A stretch of DNA of 62,565 nucleotides from SM23-32 sp964434535. GTDB taxonomy: Bacteria > Planctomycetota > Brocadiia > SM23-32. The position numbers and the translations under genes are program-made. The stretch lies in contig CAYSWA010000013.1 in the NCBI GenBank assembly GCA_964434535.1, positions 1 through 62,565 on the forward strand, in the 5' to 3' direction. Positions 58,139 to 62,565 of this stretch are shown here, piece after piece. Positions within the stretch are counted from its first letter, which is position 1; each line of letters opens with the position of its first letter. A model generated the notes under the pieces. It worked only from the letters and a program-made list of their open reading frames with translations. It did no database searches and was not told the origin of the DNA.

Positions 58139-59845
58139 ATGCCTGCGCGTAAACCCATCGGGCAGCTTCTGCTGGAGAAGGGTCTGGTGGAGAAGGAGCA
58201 GATCCAGCGCGCCCTCGAATACCAGCAGAGGTCGGGGGAGAAGCTGCGCCTGGGAGAGATCCTGGTCAAGTTCGGCTACGTCTCGCCCGAAGACGTCCTG
58301 AAGTGCATCGGTGAGCAGTTCGACGTGCCGGTGGTGGACCTGGAGAAGATCCGCCCCGAGGTCGAGGCGGTCGACGCGGTGCCGCGCAACACCGCCGTGA
58401 TGCACAACATCCTGCCGCTGAAGAGGGCCAACAACTCCCTGGTGGTGGCTCTCGACGACCTGGACCTCTGCGCCATCGACAACCTGAAGTTCATCCTGGG
58501 CATCGACATCAAGCCCGTGCTCGCCACCGAGGAGTCGATCACCGAGGCGATCGAGCGCTACTACGGGGGCGAGGAGTCGACGGTGGACAACATGCTGCGG
58601 GAGTTCACCGAGGGCGAGCTCGTCGCGCAGGTCGGCGAGGGAGCCGCCGAGGACGAGCAAGAGGGCGAGGAGGCCCCGCTGGTGCGGCTGGTCTCGCTGA
58701 TCGTCAGCGACGCCGTCCAGGCCCGCGCCAGCGACATCCACATCGAGCCGATGACGAACCGCCTGCGCATCCGCTACCGCATCGACGGCGTCTGCGAGGA
58801 GGTCGAGTCGCCCCCGAAGCGGCTTCAGAACTCGATCATCGCCCGCCTGAAGCTGATGGCGGGGATGGACCTGGCCGAGAAGCGCCGCCCCCAGGACGGG
58901 CGTATCCCCATGGTGGTGAACGGGCGCGGGCTGGACCTGCGCGTCAGCGACATCCCCACCACCGACGGCGAGAGCATCGTGATGCGTATCCTGGACAAGG
59001 AGTCGGCGCGGGTCAGCCTGGTGGAGCTCGGCTTCCACCCCAGCGACCTGGACCACTTCCACCGGATCATCCGGCGGCCCAGCGGCATCTTCCTGGTCAC
59101 CGGCCCGACCGGAAGCGGCAAGACCACGACGCTGTACTCGGCGCTGAACGAGCTGAACCGGCCCGACACGAAGATCATCACCGCCGAGGACCCGATCGAG
59201 TACACCTTCCCCGGCATCAACCAGTCGCAGGTCATGACCGATATCAATCGCACCTTCCCGGTCATCCTGCGAGCGATGCTGCGCCAGGCGCCCGAGATCA
59301 TCCTGGTGGGCGAGATCCGCGACGAGGAGACGGCCGAGATCGCCATCCGCGCCGCCCTGACCGGCCACCTCGTCTTCAGCACCCTGCACACCAATGACGC
59401 CCCGAGCGCCATCCCGCGCCTGATCGACATGGGGGTCAAGCCCTACATGGTGGCCTCCTCGGTGCAGGCCGTGATGGCCCAGCGCCTGGTGCGCACCATC
59501 TGCCCCAACTGCAAGACGCCCTTCGATGTGCCCGAGAAGCAACTGCGCTCCGTCGGCCTGAGCCCCCAGGACGTGGAGGGCATCCAGCTCTACCAGGGCG
59601 CCGGCTGCAACCGCTGCCACGGGACCGGATACCGCGGCCGGATGGGCATCTTCGAGGTGATGGAGATGAACGCGGACCTGCGCAACCTGACCTTCGCCAA
59701 GGCCCCCACCGGCGAGATCAGGGAGAAGGCCCGCTCCTACGGCATGCTCACGCTGATGGAGGACGGCCTGCGCAAGGTCATCCAGGGCTCGACCACGGTG
59801 GAGGAAGTGCTCCGCGTGGCCGGCGGCGTCCAGGAAGGCGAATGA
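58139..59845 (+). CDS. pilB: type IV pilus assembly ATPase PilB
   Basis: 568 residues. N-terminal MshEN/GspE-N domain (about 1-150: IGQLLLEKGLVEKEQIQRAL, GEILVKFGYVSPEDVLKCIG), then the motor: DIHIEPMTNRLRIRYRIDG, Walker A GPTGSGKT, Asp box AEDPIEYTFPG, Walker B EIILVGEIRDEETAEIA, His box FSTLHTNDAPSAIPR, and a C4 zinc site CPNCKT ... CNRCHGTGYRG. It extends type IV pili. The neighbour is pilT, which supports a pilus role. Confidence 0.92.
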   Translation: MPARKPIGQLLLEKGLVEKEQIQRALEYQQRSGEKLRLGEILVKFGYVSPEDVLKCIGEQFDVPVVDLEKIRPEVEAVDAVPRNTAVMHNILPLKRANNSLVVALDDLDLCAIDNLKFILGIDIKPVLATEESITEAIERYYGGEESTVDNMLREFTEGELVAQVGEGAAEDEQEGEEAPLVRLVSLIVSDAVQARASDIHIEPMTNRLRIRYRIDGVCEEVESPPKRLQNSIIARLKLMAGMDLAEKRRPQDGRIPMVVNGRGLDLRVSDIPTTDGESIVMRILDKESARVSLVELGFHPSDLDHFHRIIRRPSGIFLVTGPTGSGKTTTLYSALNELNRPDTKIITAEDPIEYTFPGINQSQVMTDINRTFPVILRAMLRQAPEIILVGEIRDEETAEIAIRAALTGHLVFSTLHTNDAPSAIPRLIDMGVKPYMVASSVQAVMAQRLVRTICPNCKTPFDVPEKQLRSVGLSPQDVEGIQLYQGAGCNRCHGTGYRGRMGIFEVMEMNADLRNLTFAKAPTGEIREKARSYGMLTLMEDGLRKVIQGSTTVEEVLRVAGGVQEGE

Positions 59846-59927
59846 GCCGGCGGGCAGGCCGGCGGCCGGACGCAGGGCAGGTTACCCTCTGGCGCGGCCT
59901 CGCCGCTGCGCCCCGCAAAGAGCGCCT

Positions 59928-60992
59928 ATGATCCAGATCGACAAGCTCCTCGCCGCCGCCATCAGCAAGCACGCCGAGGACATCGTGCTGACGGTCGGCC
60001 GCCCGCCGATGCTGCGCGTGGACGGCCAGCTGCGCCCCCTGCCCACCCAGGTGCTGGAGGCCGAGGACACCGTCCAGCTGATGAAGGGCATCACCCCGGA
60101 GCGCTACCAGCAAGAGCTGCAGGAGATGGGCTCGGCCGACTTCGGGTTCACCTTCCGCGACGAGGCCACCTTCCGCGTCGGCGTCTTCCGCCAGCAGGGC
60201 CTGATCTGCTGCGTGCTGCGGCTCATACCCTCCGAGGTGCGCAGCTTCAAGGAGCTCGACCTCGGCTCCACGGTGCAGGAGCTGCTGTTCCGCCCGCGGG
60301 GGCTGATCCTGGTGACCGGCCCGACCGGCAGCGGCAAGTCGACCACGCTGACCACCATGATCGACCACATCAACCGCACGCAGCGCATCCACATCCTCAC
60401 CATCGAAGACCCGATCGAGTATCGCCACGAGCACCAGAAGGCGCTGATCAGCCAGCGCGAGGTGGGGGTGGACGTGCCGACCTTCGGCGAGGCCCTGCGG
60501 CGGGCCTTCCGCGAGGCGCCCGACGTGATCCTGGTCGGCGAGATGCGCGACCTGGAGAGCACGAGGCTTGCCATCACGGCCTCCGAGACCGGCCACCTGG
60601 TCCTCTCCACCGTGCACACCCAGAGCGCCCAGGCCACCGTCGAGCGCATCATCGACGAGTTCCCGGGCAACCAGCAGTCCCAGATCCGCAGCCAGCTCGC
60701 CGGCACCTTGCTGGCCGTGCTGGCCCAGACGCTGATCCCCCGCATCGGCGGGGGGCTGGTGGCGGCCTTCGAGATACTGCTGGTCACGCCGGCCGTGCGG
60801 CACCTGATCCGCGACAACAAAACGTTCCGCATCGACTCCACGATCCAGACCAGCCGGGAGCGCGGCATGCAACTGCTCGACGACCACATGCTGCAGCTCT
60901 ACGAGCAGGGCATCATCGAGCGGACCGAGGTGCTGACCCGCTGCCGCTACCCCGACGAGGTCTCCAAGGCCCTGATGGCCATGGAGACGTAG
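59928..60992 (+). CDS. pilT: pilus retraction ATPase PilT
   Basis: 354 residues. PilT layout: a short N-terminal PAS-like domain (ISKHAEDIVLTVGRPPMLRVDG), Walker A GPTGSGKS, Asp box IEDPIEYRHEH, Walker B VILVGEMRDLESTRLAI, His box LVLSTVHTQSAQATVERI, and the arginine fingers. The retraction-specific AIRNLIRE-like segment is here VRHLIRDNKTFRI. It depolymerises pili. Starts 83 bp after pilB with AAAGAG upstream. Confidence 0.93.
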   Translation: MIQIDKLLAAAISKHAEDIVLTVGRPPMLRVDGQLRPLPTQVLEAEDTVQLMKGITPERYQQELQEMGSADFGFTFRDEATFRVGVFRQQGLICCVLRLIPSEVRSFKELDLGSTVQELLFRPRGLILVTGPTGSGKSTTLTTMIDHINRTQRIHILTIEDPIEYRHEHQKALISQREVGVDVPTFGEALRRAFREAPDVILVGEMRDLESTRLAITASETGHLVLSTVHTQSAQATVERIIDEFPGNQQSQIRSQLAGTLLAVLAQTLIPRIGGGLVAAFEILLVTPAVRHLIRDNKTFRIDSTIQTSRERGMQLLDDHMLQLYEQGIIERTEVLTRCRYPDEVSKALMAMET

Positions 60993-61019
60993 CGCCCTCA
61001 AGCCCCCGCGAAAGAGGCA

Positions 61020-62565
61020 ATGGCACAGGACACCGAGACACGCAAGAAGCTGCTGGGCCGCATCCTGAAGGAGATGGGCCTGGTCACCGAGGGCCAGATC
61101 CAGGAGGCGCTCGCCATCCAGAAGGAGCGCGGCGGCGCCATCGGCGAGATCCTGGTCGGGCGCAACTACATCACGCGCGACGACCTGACGCTCGCCCTGG
61201 CCAGCCAGGCCGGCATGGAGGTGGTGCAACTGGAGGACTTGGAGATCCCCGAGGAAGTGCTCGGCCGCGTCAGCGCCTCCGTGGCCCAGGCCTACCAGGT
61301 GGTGCCGGTGCGGTTGCGCAACGGCGTGCTCACCGTTGCCCTGGCCGACCCCTCGCACCTGAAGACGCTGGACGACCTGCGGTTCCTGCTCGATGTCGAG
61401 GTGGAGGGGGCGGTCGGCACCAAGGAAGCGGTCGAAGAGGCGATCCAGAACTACTACGGCGCGGGCGAGACCGTCACCGACGTGCTCGCCGAGCTGACGC
61501 CGGAGGAGGAGGAGATCGCCGACCTGGCGCCCGACACCAGCCAGTCGATCGACCTGGCGAGCATGGAGGAGATGGCCAACATCGCCCCCGTGCGCAAGCT
61601 GCTCAATCTGATCCTGCTCCAGGCCATCCAGGACCGCGCCAGCGACATCCACTTCGAGCCCTTCGAGGAGGAATACAAGGTCCGCTACCGCGTCGACGGC
61701 GTCCTCTACGAGATGGTCCCCCCGCCCAAGCACCTGCACCTGGCCATCTCCAGCCGCCTGAAGGTCATGGCCAACATCAACATCGCCGAGCGCCGCTTGC
61801 CCCAGGACGGCCGCATCGAGCTGGACATCAGCGGCAACCCCGTCGACCTGCGCGTCTCGACCCTGCCGACCATGTTTGGCGAGAGCGTCGTGCTCCGCGT
61901 CCTCGACCGGCGCCTGGTCGCCCTCGACATCAACGAGCTCGGCCTGCGCCGCGACGACATGGACCAGGTGATGGAGCTGATGTACCGCCCCAACGGCATC
62001 ATCCTCTGCACCGGCCCCACCGGTTGCGGCAAGACCACCACCCTGTATGCCGCCCTGCGCGAGCGCAACGACATCGGCGTGAAGATCCTCACCGCCGAGG
62101 ACCCCGTCGAGTACGACATCGAAGGCGTCATGCAGATGCAGATCAGGCCGGAGGCCGGCGTGGAGTTCGGCACCGCCATGCGCTACTTCCTGCGCCAGGA
62201 CCCCGACATCATCCTCGTCGGCGAGATCCGCGACAAGGAGACCGGCAAGATCGCCATCGAGGCATCGCTGACCGGCCACGTCGTCTTCAGCACCGTCCAC
62301 ACCAACGACGCCCCCACAGCCATCACCCGCCTGATCGACCTCGGCCTGGAGCCCTACCTGATCAACGCCACCCTGGAGGGCGTCGTCGCCCAGCGCCTGG
62401 TGCGTCGCATCTGCCCGAACTGCCGCGAGGAGTACGAGCCGAGCCCCGAGGCGATCCTCGGCGTCGGCCTCCGCCCCGAGGAAGTCGAAGGCAAGAAGTT
62501 CTACCGCGGCCGGGGCTGCGACCGCTGCAACAACATCGGCTACTACGGGCGGATGGGCATCTTCG
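61020..62565 (+). CDS. second PilB/GspE-type ATPase, cut by the window end
   Basis: At least 515 codons, no stop before the window end. ATG 61020 is preceded by AAAGAGG and lies 27 bp after pilT. N-terminal MshEN domain (LLGRILKEMGLVTEGQIQEAL), an acidic linker with LTPEEEEIADLAPD, then the motor: DIHFEPFEEEYKVRYRVDG, Walker A GPTGCGKT (Cys in place of Ser), AEDPVEYDIEGV, IILVGEIRDKETGKIAIEA, FSTVHTNDAPTAITR and zinc Cys pairs CPNCRE, CDRCNNIGYYG. The missing end should be short. A second extension motor next to pilB-pilT. Confidence 0.92.
   Translation, partial: MAQDTETRKKLLGRILKEMGLVTEGQIQEALAIQKERGGAIGEILVGRNYITRDDLTLALASQAGMEVVQLEDLEIPEEVLGRVSASVAQAYQVVPVRLRNGVLTVALADPSHLKTLDDLRFLLDVEVEGAVGTKEAVEEAIQNYYGAGETVTDVLAELTPEEEEIADLAPDTSQSIDLASMEEMANIAPVRKLLNLILLQAIQDRASDIHFEPFEEEYKVRYRVDGVLYEMVPPPKHLHLAISSRLKVMANINIAERRLPQDGRIELDISGNPVDLRVSTLPTMFGESVVLRVLDRRLVALDINELGLRRDDMDQVMELMYRPNGIILCTGPTGCGKTTTLYAALRERNDIGVKILTAEDPVEYDIEGVMQMQIRPEAGVEFGTAMRYFLRQDPDIILVGEIRDKETGKIAIEASLTGHVVFSTVHTNDAPTAITRLIDLGLEPYLINATLEGVVAQRLVRRICPNCREEYEPSPEAILGVGLRPEEVEGKKFYRGRGCDRCNNIGYYGRMGIF

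Noticed and set aside
59778..62300. 840-codon minus-strand open frame opposite pilT and the last ATPase
   Set aside because: Antisense artefact of GC-rich coding DNA; the plus strand carries intact Walker, Asp and His boxes.

Overview
The window is about 62.5 kb of very GC-rich, gene-dense bacterial DNA. Shine-Dalgarno sites are strong and many promoters look like sigma-70 sites (TTGACA-17-TATAAT type). The cell is a diderm: LptB, a type II secretion system, type IV pilus motors and many lipoproteins and secreted proteins are present. The mix (V/A-type ATPase, ECF sigma with zinc anti-sigma, Gfo/Idh/MocA oxidoreductase, TIM-barrel sugar epimerase, Ser/Thr kinase, partner-switch phosphatase, a bacterial histone, a GspK with Ca-loop-like inserts) best fits Planctomycetota or a related environmental phylum. 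That placement is inference; there is no rRNA here.

Left part (1-10.4 kb): a V/A-type ATPase operon behind a good promoter, in the order PTS EIIA-like, H-like stalk, C, I, K, F, E, A, B, D, then a universal stress protein. A GxxExxY nuclease-like cassette with terminal inverted repeats sits in the F-E gap. Next (10.5-16.7 kb) come an M48 membrane protease, an AmmeMemoRadiSam radical SAM enzyme, a DapA/NanA-type aldolase, tRNA-Arg(CCT), and an ECF sigma/anti-sigma/Spy-like stress module. Two near-identical promoter-like motifs tie this module to a second secreted Gln/Glu-rich protein.

Middle (16.7-27.5 kb): a translationally coupled type II secretion operon, gspE-F-G-H-I-J-K-L-M-C-D. Then (27.6-31.9 kb) a tightly overlapping four-gene operon: an ArsR-family repressor with its own promoter and palindrome, a D-Ala-D-Ala-ligase-like ATP-grasp protein, a KamA-type radical SAM aminomutase, and one protein fusing an apparently intact peptidyl-tRNA hydrolase to a permuted ATP-grasp domain. 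This is my best candidate for an undescribed system.

Right part (32-62.5 kb): mixed housekeeping and accessory genes (Gfo/Idh oxidoreductase, HflX, a decayed DUF2207 gene, ApbE, RnpA-YidD, HEAT lipoprotein, glycosyltransferase, cold-shock protein with a long leader, a shrunken AAA ATPase with DUF4276, sugar epimerase, a 982-residue secreted protein, a deleted alcohol dehydrogenase, a 60-residue histone, PQQ-type propeller lipoprotein, Mut7-C nuclease, SpoIIE/HATPase plus STAS, lipid flippase-like protein, Ser/Thr kinase, a SecD ectodomain-only protein next to LptB). The window ends in a type IV pilus motor cluster, pilB-pilT-pilB', whose last gene runs off the end.
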